The notes beneath the pieces were generated by a model, which searched no databases, was not told the DNA's origin, and was given only the letters and a program-made list of their open reading frames with translations. Source: JAVBNF01 sp031551725 (GTDB lineage Bacteria > Bacteroidota > Bacteroidia > Bacteroidales > P3). From it: DNA of 64,000 bases. The position numbers and the translations under genes are program-made. The stretch covers positions 1 through 64,000 of the forward strand of contig JAVBNF010000034.1 in assembly GCA_031551725.1 (NCBI GenBank), read 5' to 3'. Positions 42,125-51,840 of this stretch are shown here, piece by piece. Position 1 is the first letter of the stretch, and every line of letters begins with the position of its first letter.

Positions 42125-42586
42125 ATGAAAAATAAAATTTTTATCCTTTCGATATTCACTTTTGTGTTCGTTTCTTGCGGTCCGTCGTATCCGAAAATCG
42201 AAGTAAAAGTGGTTGAAACCTGCTCCGCTCCACCTACCACCGGCGATATCAAAATCTATTTTTCGAAAGAAGAGCTTCCTTCGGACGTGAAAATTATTGG
42301 TACTGTTAGTGTTACAGACGAAAAACGAAGTGCAGATTCTAAACTCTGCGATTCATTATCTGTTATTCAATACATTAAAGAAGAGGTCCGTAAAACCGGA
42401 GGCAATGCCGCATTCGTTGTAAAAATTATACACCCCGACTATTGGGGTAGTCTTTGCTATCAAATGACGGCAAGCATTATTTACACCGACGAACTCGCTC
42501 AACCATGTGAAAACGATACCATTATACGAAATATTAACACCAAATCAAACCGTTCGAAGCAAATTTACTTCGATACTCATCGTTAA
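42125..42586 (+). CDS. Lipoprotein, unknown function
   Basis: 153 residues. Lipoprotein signal (IFILSIFTFVFVSCG), then a compact domain with four more cysteines (VETCSAPP, KLCDSL, GSLCYQ, QPCEND). The pattern VKIIGTVSVTDE followed by EVRKTGGNAAFVVKI resembles small alpha/beta domains of the YbjQ type, in which a strand-helix-strand unit precedes a G-A/N-A motif, but the match is weak. Start chosen at 42125 because the promoter at 42102 lies inside the longer frame. Followed by gyrA after 156 bp. Confidence 0.75.
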   Translation: MKNKIFILSIFTFVFVSCGPSYPKIEVKVVETCSAPPTTGDIKIYFSKEELPSDVKIIGTVSVTDEKRSADSKLCDSLSVIQYIKEEVRKTGGNAAFVVKIIHPDYWGSLCYQMTASIIYTDELAQPCENDTIIRNINTKSNRSKQIYFDTHR

Positions 42587-42742
42587 GATTTTAAATATTT
42601 TACAAAAAGTTAATAAACTGTTAGCTTTTTGTTCAAAACATCAAAAAAATTAGCTTTTAAAATCCGTTTTTTTTGCTTAATTTCGTATGCTATATTATAT
42701 TTATATAAATCATTCTGATAAAGAAATAGTTAGGTTTTAAAT

Positions 42743-45307
42743 ATGGAAGAAAACGAAAAAATTGTAAGGGTAAACATCGAAGACCAAATGAAATCAGCCT
42801 ACATTGACTACTCAATGTCGGTAATTGTGTCGCGTGCTTTGCCCGATGTTAGAGATGGATTCAAACCCGTTCACCGTCGTATCTTATTCTCGATGAATGA
42901 AATGGGGATCACATCCAACAAACCTTACAAAAAATCCGCACGTATCGTCGGAGATGTATTAGGTAAGTATCACCCCCACGGCGATTCGTCTGTGTACGAA
43001 GCAATGGTACGTATGGCACAACCATGGTCGCTCCGCTATCCGTTGATTGACGGACAAGGTAACTTCGGATCTATTGACCAAGATCAACCGGCTGCTATGC
43101 GTTATACCGAAGCCCGTTTGCGCAAAATCGGCGAAGACATGCTGGAAGATCTCGAAAAGGAAACTGTTGATTTTCAGTTAAACTTCGATGATTCTTTGCA
43201 AGAGCCAACCGTTCTTCCTACCAAATTACCGAATCTTCTGCTAAACGGGAGTTCCGGTATTGCCGTAGGTATGGCTACCAATATGCCTCCACACAACCTT
43301 ACGGAAGTTTGCGATGGTATCGTTGCTTATGTGGACAACCACGACATCACCGCCGAAGAACTTTTGCAATATGTGAAAGCACCCGATTTTCCAACAGGCG
43401 GAATCATTTATGGTTACGAAGGTGTAAAAGAAGCCTTGTTAACCGGACGCGGACGCGTGATTATGCGCGGTGAAACGACTGTGGAAGTTGAAAACAATCG
43501 CGATCAAATTATTATCACTTCTGTTCCTTACCAGGTAAATAAAGCCGAACTCTGCAAACGCATTGCCGAACTTGTTGATGAGAAAAAAATCGAAGGTATC
43601 AGCGAAATTCGGGACGAATCTACAAAAGATGTCCGCGTGGTTATTGAACTCAAACGCGACGCGGTAACAAATGTGGTTATCAATAAACTTTATCAATACA
43701 CACCGCTTCAATCGTCGTTCAGTGTGAACAACATTGCGCTTGTTCATGGCCGTCCGATGATGTTGAACATCCGCGATATGATCAAGCATTTTGTTGATCA
43801 TCGTCACGAAGTGGTTACTCGCCGTACGCAGTTCGATTTGCGCAAAGCCGAAGAAAAAGCGCATATTCTCGAAGGTTTGCTAAAAGCATTGGATATTATC
43901 GATGAAATCATTGCATTGATCCGCGCTTCTCAAACACCCGATGCTGCACGCGAAGGCTTGATGGAACGCTGGCAGTTCTCCGATTTGCAAGCCCGCGCAA
44001 TTGTCGATATGCGTTTACGCCAATTAACAGGCCTCGAACGTGAGAAATTGCAAAACGAATATGATGAGTTAATGAAATTCATCGAGCGTTGCAAAGAAAT
44101 TCTTGCCAACGAAAGCATTCGTATGCAAATCATTAAAGATGAAACACTCGAGGTAAAAGCCAAATATGGCGACGAACGTATGAGCCGTATCGAATATTCT
44201 GCATCGGATTTCCGTATCGAAGATGTGATTGCTGATGAAGATGTGGTTGTAACTATTTCGCGTTTAGGTTATATCAAACGTACTGCTTTGAGCGAATATC
44301 GCCGTCAAAGCCGTGGTGGAAAAGGTGCCAAGGGTAGCGAAGTGCGCGAAGAAGACTTTGTAGAACACTTGTTTATTGCGTCGATGCACAACTATATGTT
44401 GTTCTTCACCGAAAAAGGCAAATGTTTCTGGATGCGTGTATTCGAAATTCCCGAAGGAACACGTCAATCAAAAGGCCGTCCGATCCAAAACCTTATCAAC
44501 ATTGAACAAGACGACAAGGTAAAAGCATATATTAATGTCCGCGATTTGAAAGACGAAGAATACATTAATAATAACTACATTATTCTTTGCACAAAACGCG
44601 GCATTATCAAGAAAACGTCATTAGAAGCCTATTCTAAACCACGTCAAAACGGTATCATTGCCGTTACCATTCGCGAAGGCGACCAATTGCTTGAAGCAAG
44701 ATTGACAAACGGTCAAAACGAAGTTTTGTTAGCTTCTCATGCAGGAAAAATCGTTCGTTTCAACGAAGCCAAAGTGCGTCCAATGGGCCGTAGTGCGTCC
44801 GGTGTACGTGGTATCACGTTGCAAAACGAACAAGACGAAGTCATTGGCATGATTTGCGTGGATGGTCCGGACTACCATATATTAGTGGTATCCGAAAACG
44901 GCTATGGAAAACGTTCCGAACTTGACGAGTATCGTGAAACTAACCGTGGTGGTAAAGGGGTAAAAACCATCAATATTACCGATAAAACCGGTGCTTTGAT
45001 CGCTATTAAAGATGTTACCGATAAAGACGATTTGATGATTATCAACCGTTCGGGCATCATTTTGCGTATGGCGGTGAAGGACTTGCGTATTGTAGGACGT
45101 GCAACTCAAGGTGTTCGATTAATCAACTTGAAAGCAAACGATTCCATCGCTTCTGTTGCAAAAGTAGAACAAGAGGAAGAAGAAGACGTTTTACTTGATG
45201 AAAACGGCAATCCGATTCCAAGCGCGGAAGGTACAGACAGTGCTGCTACCGGCAATGTGGAAAATACAGATACCGCTGAAAACACGGATAATGTGAGTGA
45301 AGAATAA
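42743..45307 (+). CDS. gyrA: DNA gyrase subunit A
   Basis: 854 residues. Breaks and rejoins DNA to add negative supercoils, with GyrB. The N-terminal winged helix and catalytic tyrosine are in DQPAAMRYTEARL (about residue 122); the quinolone-resistance region reads PHGDSSVYEAMVRMAQ, with Ser at the position often changed in resistant strains. The C-terminal beta-pinwheel holds the GyrA box as QSRGGKGAKG, which distinguishes it from ParC. It ends in an acidic tail rich in Glu and Asp. It may be cotranscribed with the TPR gene 39 bp downstream. Confidence 0.97.
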   Translation: MEENEKIVRVNIEDQMKSAYIDYSMSVIVSRALPDVRDGFKPVHRRILFSMNEMGITSNKPYKKSARIVGDVLGKYHPHGDSSVYEAMVRMAQPWSLRYPLIDGQGNFGSIDQDQPAAMRYTEARLRKIGEDMLEDLEKETVDFQLNFDDSLQEPTVLPTKLPNLLLNGSSGIAVGMATNMPPHNLTEVCDGIVAYVDNHDITAEELLQYVKAPDFPTGGIIYGYEGVKEALLTGRGRVIMRGETTVEVENNRDQIIITSVPYQVNKAELCKRIAELVDEKKIEGISEIRDESTKDVRVVIELKRDAVTNVVINKLYQYTPLQSSFSVNNIALVHGRPMMLNIRDMIKHFVDHRHEVVTRRTQFDLRKAEEKAHILEGLLKALDIIDEIIALIRASQTPDAAREGLMERWQFSDLQARAIVDMRLRQLTGLEREKLQNEYDELMKFIERCKEILANESIRMQIIKDETLEVKAKYGDERMSRIEYSASDFRIEDVIADEDVVVTISRLGYIKRTALSEYRRQSRGGKGAKGSEVREEDFVEHLFIASMHNYMLFFTEKGKCFWMRVFEIPEGTRQSKGRPIQNLINIEQDDKVKAYINVRDLKDEEYINNNYIILCTKRGIIKKTSLEAYSKPRQNGIIAVTIREGDQLLEARLTNGQNEVLLASHAGKIVRFNEAKVRPMGRSASGVRGITLQNEQDEVIGMICVDGPDYHILVVSENGYGKRSELDEYRETNRGGKGVKTINITDKTGALIAIKDVTDKDDLMIINRSGIILRMAVKDLRIVGRATQGVRLINLKANDSIASVAKVEQEEEEDVLLDENGNPIPSAEGTDSAATGNVENTDTAENTDNVSEE

Positions 45308-45346
45308 AAGTTTTAAATTATAATTCAAATTAAAAATAGAACGACT

Positions 45347-46492
45347 ATGAAAAATCTTTTGATTGCAATGTTAACGCTTATCACTGCGGCAGCATTCGGA
45401 CAAGAAAAATTGATTAAAACAGCTGAAAGCAACCTGAAAAAAGGAAAACTCGACAAAGCAAAAATAGCTATCGATACTGCTATTGTAAATCCTGAAACAG
45501 AAAATTTGTACAGCACATGGTTTTTGAAAGCACAAGTTTACGCTGAAATTGCCGCTTCTGAAAAATACAAAACCTTAGCAGAAGATGCAGAAATGACAGC
45601 GTTGGCAGCATACAACAAAGCCAGAGAACTTGATAGTACGCAAGTAGATTTCACAATCATGCGCGACAATCGCTTCATCCAAGTTTTAGCTAACGATTTC
45701 TACAATCGCGGTGCAGGTTTCTACGGTAAAAAAGATTTCAAAAATGCCGGAGATGCTTTTGCCGAAAGCATTGATTTGTATCGTACCATTGGTGTTGTTG
45801 ATACAGGTACCTTGTTTAATACAGGCTTGTGCTATGAATTGGCAGGAGAATTGGAAAAAGCAAAACCATTTTACGAAGAATTGTACACTTACAACTACAA
45901 ACAATCTTCAATTTATGGCTCTTTAGCTACTATTTACAGAACTGAAAAAGATGACGCCAAAGCTGTTGCCGTTGCTGAAGAAGGATACAAAAAATATCCG
46001 GATGATTACAATGCTATGTTAAATGCAAGCAACATCAACATCCTTTCGGGACACACAGAACGTGCTCAACAAATTTTGAACGGGGCTCTCGAAAAATGGG
46101 GAGATAACGAACAAGTATTGTTCTCTATCGGTATTGCTAACGAACAAGCTAACAATATCGAAGAAGCTATCAAGTTTTATCAAAAAGCAATTGACAAATC
46201 ACCAAAATACTACGATGCAAACCTTAATATGGGTGCTATCTACGTAAACCGCGCAATTGAAACACAAAAAACAGCTTCTAACTTGCCGTTGAATGAATCT
46301 GCAAAATACGATGAAATGATGACTGCAGCCAGTCAAGACTTTACAAAAGCAATTCCTTATTTGGAAGTTGCTATTGAAGTAAGACCGGACAACATCAACG
46401 CTATGACCATTTTGCGCGACATTTATGTTCACAACAAACAAATGGACAAAGCAGAAGAGTTGACTAAAAAAATCGACGCTGCTAAAAAATAA
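45347..46492 (+). CDS. Exported TPR-repeat protein
   Basis: 381 residues with a signal peptide (MKNLLIAMLTLITAAAFGQ) and about six tetratricopeptide repeats, e.g. FNTGLCYELAGELEKAKPFY, and VLFSIGIANEQANNIEEAI. Such proteins are periplasmic scaffolds for protein-protein contacts. Partner unknown. It lies between gyrA (39 bp before) and fabD (6 bp after), so these three may share a transcript. Confidence 0.85.
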   Translation: MKNLLIAMLTLITAAAFGQEKLIKTAESNLKKGKLDKAKIAIDTAIVNPETENLYSTWFLKAQVYAEIAASEKYKTLAEDAEMTALAAYNKARELDSTQVDFTIMRDNRFIQVLANDFYNRGAGFYGKKDFKNAGDAFAESIDLYRTIGVVDTGTLFNTGLCYELAGELEKAKPFYEELYTYNYKQSSIYGSLATIYRTEKDDAKAVAVAEEGYKKYPDDYNAMLNASNINILSGHTERAQQILNGALEKWGDNEQVLFSIGIANEQANNIEEAIKFYQKAIDKSPKYYDANLNMGAIYVNRAIETQKTASNLPLNESAKYDEMMTAASQDFTKAIPYLEVAIEVRPDNINAMTILRDIYVHNKQMDKAEELTKKIDAAKK

Positions 46493-46498
46493 CTAAAC

Positions 46499-47380
46499 AT
46501 GAGTGTATATGTTTTCCCGGGCCAAGGCGCCCAATTTGTAGGCATGGGAAAAGACCTTTACGAAGGTTTTCCTCAAGCCAAAGAAATGTTCGAAAAAGCC
46601 AACGAAATCTTAGGTTTTCGCATAACTGATTTAATGTTTTCGGGAACGGACGAAGACTTGCGTCAAACGAAAGTTACACAGCCTGCCGTATTTTTACATT
46701 CGGTAATTTTAGCTGCATGCTTGCCGGATTTCAATCCGAGTATGGTTGCAGGCCACTCATTAGGCGAATTTTCAGCATTGGTTGCTGCAAAAGCATTATC
46801 ATTTGAAGACGGACTGAAACTCGTTTCCCAACGTGCAAATGCCATGCAAAAAGCCTGTGAGATCGAGCCTTCAACAATGGCGGCCATTTTAGGCTTGGAT
46901 GATGAAACGGTAGAAAGAGTTTGTGCCTCAATTACAGACGAAGTTGTTGTTGCTGCAAATTTCAATTGTCCTGGACAATTGGTTATTTCCGGTTCTATCA
47001 AAGGTGTTGAAATCGCTTGTGAAAAACTGAAAGAAGCCGGCGCCAAACGTGCGTTACCGTTAAAAGTGGGTGGTGCTTTCCACTCGCCGTTGATGGAGCC
47101 TGCACGCGTGGAATTGGCAGCGGCTATTTACGCAACCAATTTCAGCAAACCCGTATGTCCGGTATACCAAAATGTAGATGCCAAGCCGCACACCGATCCT
47201 AAAGAAATTCAGGAAAACCTAATTGCACAACTTACCGCTCCGGTTCGCTGGACGCAAATTGTGCAAAACATGGCAGTCGACGGCGGCAAAAACTTTATCG
47301 AAGTAGGTCCGGGCACCGTGTTGCAAGGACTGGTAAAGAAAATTGTACCGGAAGCGGAAGCATCGGCAGCAAGTTTGTAA
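46499..47380 (+). CDS. fabD: Malonyl-CoA:ACP transacylase
   Basis: 293 residues. Loads malonyl groups on acyl-carrier protein for fatty acid synthesis. PGQGAQFVGMGKDLYEG opens the protein; the nucleophile is Ser in GHSLGEFSA (about residue 91); the catalytic His is in GGAFHSPLM (about 200). Length normal. Not in a fab cluster: it follows the TPR gene by 6 bp. Confidence 0.96.
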   Translation: MSVYVFPGQGAQFVGMGKDLYEGFPQAKEMFEKANEILGFRITDLMFSGTDEDLRQTKVTQPAVFLHSVILAACLPDFNPSMVAGHSLGEFSALVAAKALSFEDGLKLVSQRANAMQKACEIEPSTMAAILGLDDETVERVCASITDEVVVAANFNCPGQLVISGSIKGVEIACEKLKEAGAKRALPLKVGGAFHSPLMEPARVELAAAIYATNFSKPVCPVYQNVDAKPHTDPKEIQENLIAQLTAPVRWTQIVQNMAVDGGKNFIEVGPGTVLQGLVKKIVPEAEASAASL

Positions 47381-47400
47381 AATTTATTTTTTTTAATCAT

Positions 47401-47436
47401 AAAGAGCACAAAGTATGCAAATTCTTTGTGCTCTTT
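47401..47436. terminator. Hairpin after fabD
   Basis: AAAGAGCACAAAG with CTTTGTGCTCTTT across a 10-nt loop, 20 bp past the fabD stop. Its CTTTGTG words resemble those in the 134-bp array and at 58821, so it is a repeat acting as terminator. Confidence 0.7.
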
Positions 47437-47463
47437 GTGTACTTTGTGGTTAACTTTTTATTT

Positions 47464-48582
47464 ATGAAAATGCAATTTGTACTGTTTATCCTCATTCTCG
47501 TTGTTGTTTTAACAAGTGTCAACTTCTACGTATACACCCGAATCATGCAGGCATTGGCACTGCACGGCACTTGGAAAATCGTATTTACAACTGCTTTTAT
47601 TTTCACAGCAGCATCCTTTATTTTATCGGCGTTGCTCGCGAATGTTTTACCCATTTCCATCCTGAAATTTTTACAAAACCTTGGTTCCGGCTGGATGATG
47701 CCAATGGCATATTTGTTTTTTATATTCCTTGCCGGTGATTTGATTTTCGCAATTTCTGCAAAAATTTCGCATACGGATTTGCTTGGCGCGAAACACATTT
47801 TCACATACGCAACATTAGGTTTTGTGGGCATTCTCTGCGTGATTGGTTATATACGGTTTGATCATCCGAAAACAGAACATTTACAGGTTAAAATCAGCGA
47901 CAAATATCCTTTAAAAAAAACGTATAAAATTGCTTTTGCAAGCGACTGGCACTTGGGTGCAACCATTAATAAAAAACGTCTGCACAAATGGGTGGAACAA
48001 ATCAATGTTGAAAAACCCGATTTGATCATTATCGGTGGCGATTTGGTGGATCGTGAAATGCAATTTGTACACGCAGAAGAAATGGATGATGAATTGCGCA
48101 ATTTGCATGCTCCGCTTGGGGTTTATGTGGTATACGGCAACCACGATTATATGGCCGGACTCAAACAAACACAAGAACTTTTTGCAAAATCAAACATTCG
48201 TCTTTTACAGGATGAAAGCCTAATGATTGATTCTGCATTTTACCTCATCGGGCGCGACGATATGAGCAACCGTAAACGTAAAAGCGTTACCGAACTCACT
48301 CATAATATCGATAAAAACTTCCCAACGATTTTAGTTGACCATCAACCGGCAGAAATTGATTCAGCGGTAAAAAATCATATTTCATTACAACTGTCCGGAC
48401 ACACGCACAACGGACAATTCTGGCCGCTAAACTATATCACTTCGGCTGTTTATAAAGTCGGTTACGGATATAAAAAAATCAACGAAACCAATGTCTACAC
48501 CTCATCCGGCCTCGGCATCTGGGGACCAAAATTCCGGGTTGGATCGCAGTCGGAAATTGTAATGATTGAGTTTGGGAATTGA
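47464..48582 (+). CDS. Membrane metallophosphoesterase (YkuE-like)
   Basis: 372 residues. Four hydrophobic helices (residues about 3-130) anchor a calcineurin-like phosphoesterase with all metal motifs: SDWHLG, GGDLVDRE, YGNHDYMAG, VDHQP and SGHTHNGQFWP. Relatives such as YkuE and LpxH-like proteins act on phospholipid or lipid A precursors, but the substrate here is not known. I start at the ATG at 47464 (MKMQFVLF); the longer frame upstream is repeat sequence. NamZ follows. Confidence 0.85.
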   Translation: MKMQFVLFILILVVVLTSVNFYVYTRIMQALALHGTWKIVFTTAFIFTAASFILSALLANVLPISILKFLQNLGSGWMMPMAYLFFIFLAGDLIFAISAKISHTDLLGAKHIFTYATLGFVGILCVIGYIRFDHPKTEHLQVKISDKYPLKKTYKIAFASDWHLGATINKKRLHKWVEQINVEKPDLIIIGGDLVDREMQFVHAEEMDDELRNLHAPLGVYVVYGNHDYMAGLKQTQELFAKSNIRLLQDESLMIDSAFYLIGRDDMSNRKRKSVTELTHNIDKNFPTILVDHQPAEIDSAVKNHISLQLSGHTHNGQFWPLNYITSAVYKVGYGYKKINETNVYTSSGLGIWGPKFRVGSQSEIVMIEFGN

Positions 48583-48594
48583 TATATTTCTTTG

Positions 48595-48602
48595 TATCTT
48601 TG
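48595..48602 (+). promoter_or_regulatory. -7 box of the namZ-like gene
   Basis: TATCTTTG, 19 bp before the ATG at 48621, overlapping the end of the phosphoesterase region. Confidence 0.65.
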
Positions 48603-48620
48603 CTCTCCATATCATTTACT

Positions 48621-49772
48621 ATGAAATCAAAAATCACATTTTTCGGACTTTTTCTATTTGCAACAATTACACTCTTTGCCAAAGATATCAAAGTAGGCGC
48701 AGAACAAACCGTTGAATATCTACCCTTACTGAAAAACAAACGTGTCGGCATTGTGACTAATCAAACCGGACTGATCGGACACGTTCATGTGGTAGACAGT
48801 TTACTGAACGCAAAAGTCAATCTTCAAAAAATCTATTGCCCTGAGCATGGTTTCCGCGGTGAAGTGGAAGCCGGAGGCATTGTCAACAGCAGCAAAGACG
48901 AAAAAACCGGACTCCCGATTATTTCGCTTTACGGCAGTCACAAAAAACCCAAACCCGAAGATTTGGAAGGTGTGGATATTGTAATTTTTGATATTCAAGA
49001 TGTCGGTGCACGTTTTTACACATACATCTCAACATTGCATTATGTGATGGAGGCTTGTGCAGAACAAGGCAAAGAAGTGATCGTCTTAGATCGTCCGAAT
49101 CCTAACGGTTTTTATGTGGACGGCCCTGTTTTGGATATGAAATATAAATCTTTCATCGGCATGCATCCTGTGCCAATTGTTTATGGCATGACGATTGGCG
49201 AATACGGACAAATGATCAACGGCGAAGGCTGGTTGGCCAATGGCGTAAAATGCAAATTAACCGTCATCAAAAACAAAAACTACACACACGAATCCGTTTA
49301 CGAATTTTCCATGCGTCCCTCTCCTAACTTGCGGAGTATGAATGCAATTTATTTATACCCGAGCCTTTGTTTGTTTGAGGGTACCATTGTGAGTATAGGA
49401 CGAGGAACGTACCAACCTTTCGAATGTGTTGGTCACCCCGACTATAAAGGCGGAAGTTTTAGCTTTATTCCCGTTCCTTTAAAAGGTTATAGCGAAGATC
49501 CGCCGCTTAAAAATCAGGTTTGTCGAGGTTACGATTTATCGATCGGAGAGCATCGAAAACCTCAGTTAGATTTAAGTTATATGCTTGACATGTACCAAAA
49601 TCTGAATAAAAAAGACAGCTTTTTTACGTCGTTTTTTGAAAAAGTGGCAGGCACGGCAAGCCTTCGCAAGCAAATTGAGGACGGTCTTACTGAAGACGAA
49701 ATTCGCACTTCATGGCAATCAGATTTAGAGCAATTTAAAGCAATTCGAAAAAAATACTTGCTTTACAAATAG
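48621..49772 (+). CDS. NamZ-like exo-N-acetylmuramidase (DUF1343)
   Basis: 383 residues with a signal peptide (FFGLFLFATITLFA). The DUF1343 family (GH171) includes NamZ, which removes N-acetylmuramic acid from the non-reducing end of peptidoglycan fragments. Family blocks seen: KRVGIVTNQTG, YCPEHGFRGEVEAGG, FDIQDVGARFYTYISTLHY, DRPNPNG and SPNLRSMNAIYLYPSLCLFEGT. Full length. Likely periplasmic, in muropeptide recycling. Start at 48621, matching the promoter. Confidence 0.9.
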   Translation: MKSKITFFGLFLFATITLFAKDIKVGAEQTVEYLPLLKNKRVGIVTNQTGLIGHVHVVDSLLNAKVNLQKIYCPEHGFRGEVEAGGIVNSSKDEKTGLPIISLYGSHKKPKPEDLEGVDIVIFDIQDVGARFYTYISTLHYVMEACAEQGKEVIVLDRPNPNGFYVDGPVLDMKYKSFIGMHPVPIVYGMTIGEYGQMINGEGWLANGVKCKLTVIKNKNYTHESVYEFSMRPSPNLRSMNAIYLYPSLCLFEGTIVSIGRGTYQPFECVGHPDYKGGSFSFIPVPLKGYSEDPPLKNQVCRGYDLSIGEHRKPQLDLSYMLDMYQNLNKKDSFFTSFFEKVAGTASLRKQIEDGLTEDEIRTSWQSDLEQFKAIRKKYLLYK

Positions 49773-49775
49773 TCG

Positions 49776-51023
49776 CTACACTGCCAGAAACCACTTCCAC
49801 GCCGGGATGAAGCAAATTTCTTTCTTGTCGTATTTTTCCATGCCCTCGAAGTTTTTTGTAATCACCACTCCTTTTGGCAACTTGTAACGCGTCAATGCTT
49901 CAAGCAAACCTTCTATTTCACGGGGACGGTTTTCGGGCGTCAACTGCTCACACACCTGAAAAGCCTCAGTAATAGGCGCTCCTCGGCGAACAACAAAATC
50001 GCATTCGCGTTTATCTTTGTGGTAGAAAATTTCACCTCCGCGACGTTTAAGCTCTAAAAACACTGCATTTTCGAGCAAACGTCCTCTATCTTCCGAAAAA
50101 TAAAAAGCAACCGTATTCCGTAGTCCATTATCTACCGTATACATTTTTTTATTCGAAACATGCTGCTTTTTCAACGAAAAGTCGTATTTCGGGACTTGAA
50201 AAATCAAATAGGCTTCCTCCATATTCGACAAGTGATTTTTCACAGTCATACTGCTTTTCATCTGCAAGGTTTTTGCGATATTCTCGTAACTAAATTCCTT
50301 TCCGATATTTGTCATTGCATAATTGGCCAATTCTCGAAACTGTTTTTTATCTCGGATTGCAAAGCGATAAAGCACATCTTTATACAGGATATTTTCGTAA
50401 AGCATGGATACAAAATCACGCTCTTTGACTTTCAAATAATACGGAAAACCTCCTTCTTGCAGGTATTCATCAAATAATTGTAGTATTTGCGCCTGTTTAG
50501 CTGTTGTTGCAGGCAGTTTTTCAAGCGAGATTTTCTTATATTTCAAAATTTCACGAAAAGAAAAAGGAAACAATTCGATCTGCCTATAACGACCTGTAAG
50601 ATGCGTACTTAACTCACTACTTAACATTTTAGAATTGGAGCCTGTCACATACACCTTGTAGCCTTGTTCTGCCACTCGGCGCACAAAACGTTCCCATTGT
50701 GGAACATTTTGTATTTCATCTAAATAAATACTTTTAAATGGTGCATGTTTTTGCCATAAAAGCATTAAGGATGAAAAATCGCTTACGCTGAAATTCAGTA
50801 ACCGCTCATCATCAAAATTCAAATAAGCAAACTTCTTATCTTTTCCGGCAAACTGACGCAATAATGTTGATTTTCCGGAACGGCGAACACCGGTAATGAC
50901 GACAATCAATTCCGACTTCATATACGACTTATAATCAATATCGCGCTGAACACTTATATCTATTTGATTAAACTCCTCACGTTGCTCATTTATAACAGTT
51001 TCCAATAATGCAAGATCAATCAT
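49776..51023 (-). CDS. AAA ATPase with DUF4143-type C-terminus (copy 3)
   Basis: 415 residues, closest to copy 2 at 29159. Walker A is GVRRSGKST, Walker B is IYLDEIQ, then TGSNSKMLSSEL, HLTGRYRQIELFPFSF. The C-terminal part has KRECDFVVRRG followed by AFQVC, so as in copy 2 the nuclease-like E-x-K is not kept. Start at ATG 51023, since the upstream in-frame TTG at 51053 lies in the promoter box. It ends 3 bp from the end of the namZ-like gene (convergent). A palindrome-rich AT stretch lies upstream. Confidence 0.87.
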   Translation of the reverse strand: MIDLALLETVINEQREEFNQIDISVQRDIDYKSYMKSELIVVITGVRRSGKSTLLRQFAGKDKKFAYLNFDDERLLNFSVSDFSSLMLLWQKHAPFKSIYLDEIQNVPQWERFVRRVAEQGYKVYVTGSNSKMLSSELSTHLTGRYRQIELFPFSFREILKYKKISLEKLPATTAKQAQILQLFDEYLQEGGFPYYLKVKERDFVSMLYENILYKDVLYRFAIRDKKQFRELANYAMTNIGKEFSYENIAKTLQMKSSMTVKNHLSNMEEAYLIFQVPKYDFSLKKQHVSNKKMYTVDNGLRNTVAFYFSEDRGRLLENAVFLELKRRGGEIFYHKDKRECDFVVRRGAPITEAFQVCEQLTPENRPREIEGLLEALTRYKLPKGVVITKNFEGMEKYDKKEICFIPAWKWFLAV

Positions 51024-51050
51024 ATCCCTATTTATATTATAATTATTTTG

Positions 51051-51058
51051 CAAATATA
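51051..51058 (-). promoter_or_regulatory. -7 box of ATPase copy 3
   Basis: TATATTTG on the minus strand, 27 bp before the ATG at 51023. Confidence 0.65.
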
Positions 51059-51116
51059 CATATTTTTAACATAAATAAAAAATTATTATTCATATTTATA
51101 TTATTAATATTTTTAT

Positions 51117-51143
51117 AATATTCATATTAGCAATATGAATATT
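51117..51143. repeat. Perfect AT-rich palindrome upstream of ATPase copy 3
   Basis: AATATTCATATT-AGC-AATATGAATATT, 12-bp perfect arms, within a 120-bp stretch of TATTAATAT-type words between ATPase copy 3 and the divergent DUF1573 gene. A possible operator for the ATPase. Confidence 0.6.
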
Positions 51144-51251
51144 TTTGATTTATTCATAATATAAATATTAATATTAAATATTTCGACTTTGGCATAAAAA
51201 TTGTTAGTTAATTTTTTATCAAAAAGATTACAAACACGTTCATTTTTTTAT

Positions 51252-51259
51252 TATCTTTG
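51252..51259 (+). promoter_or_regulatory. -7 box of the DUF1573 gene
   Basis: TATCTTTG, 34 bp before the ATG at 51294. Confidence 0.65.
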
Positions 51260-51293
51260 CATCCTTAAATTAACAATATATCGTAGATTTATT

Positions 51294-51743
51294 ATGAAAA
51301 AATTACTCACTTTGGCTCTCGTCGCACTTTTTGTTCCCGGAAGCCTTCTCGCCCAAACCAACAAGAAATCCGCAAAAGCTGAAAAACAAGAAGCGGCAAA
51401 ACCTGCTTTCGTTCCTTCCGTTGAAGGTCCGGAAATTCAATTCGAACGTACCGTTCATGATTACGGAACCATGGAGCAAGGCGGCAACGGCGATACTGAA
51501 TTCAAATTCAAGAACGTCGGATCCGAGCCTTTGATTCTTTCAAACGTTCAATCTTCTTGCGGATGTACTACTCCAAGCTGGCCGCGTGAGCCGATTATGC
51601 CCGGACAAGAAGCTGCAATTAAAGTGCATTATGATACCAACCGTATCGGCGGCATCAGCAAAACCGTTACCGTTACAACCAACGGCAAAACCGACCGCGT
51701 AACGCTTCGTATTACAGGAAACATTAATCCGAAAGCCAACTAA
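51294..51743 (+). CDS. Exported DUF1573 protein
   Basis: 149 residues. Signal peptide (MKKLLTLALVALFVPGSLLA), a Lys/Glu/Ala linker and one DUF1573 domain, an Ig-like fold with the family core VQSSCGCTTPSWP and PGQEAAIKVHYDT. Common in Bacteroidota envelope proteins; function unknown. I start at ATG 51294 because the promoter at 51252 lies within the longer frame. Followed by its own terminator, then the aminotransferase. Confidence 0.9.
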   Translation: MKKLLTLALVALFVPGSLLAQTNKKSAKAEKQEAAKPAFVPSVEGPEIQFERTVHDYGTMEQGGNGDTEFKFKNVGSEPLILSNVQSSCGCTTPSWPREPIMPGQEAAIKVHYDTNRIGGISKTVTVTTNGKTDRVTLRITGNINPKAN

Positions 51744-51769
51744 TTTCGGAATTTAGCCGATTAAAATAC

Positions 51770-51800
51770 AAATGAGAGCGGTATTTTCCGACTCTCATTT
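51770..51800 (+). terminator. Terminator of the DUF1573 gene
   Basis: AAATGAGAG with CTCTCATTT, 26 bp past the stop codon, followed by a short T-containing stretch. Confidence 0.75.
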
Positions 51801-51840
51801 GTCTATTTATACACATCGAAAATTTATAAAAAAAATATTT

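Noticed and set aside
42743..45307. ParC (topoisomerase IV) for the gyrase-type gene
   Set aside because: The GyrA box QSRGGKG and full C-terminal pinwheel are present.
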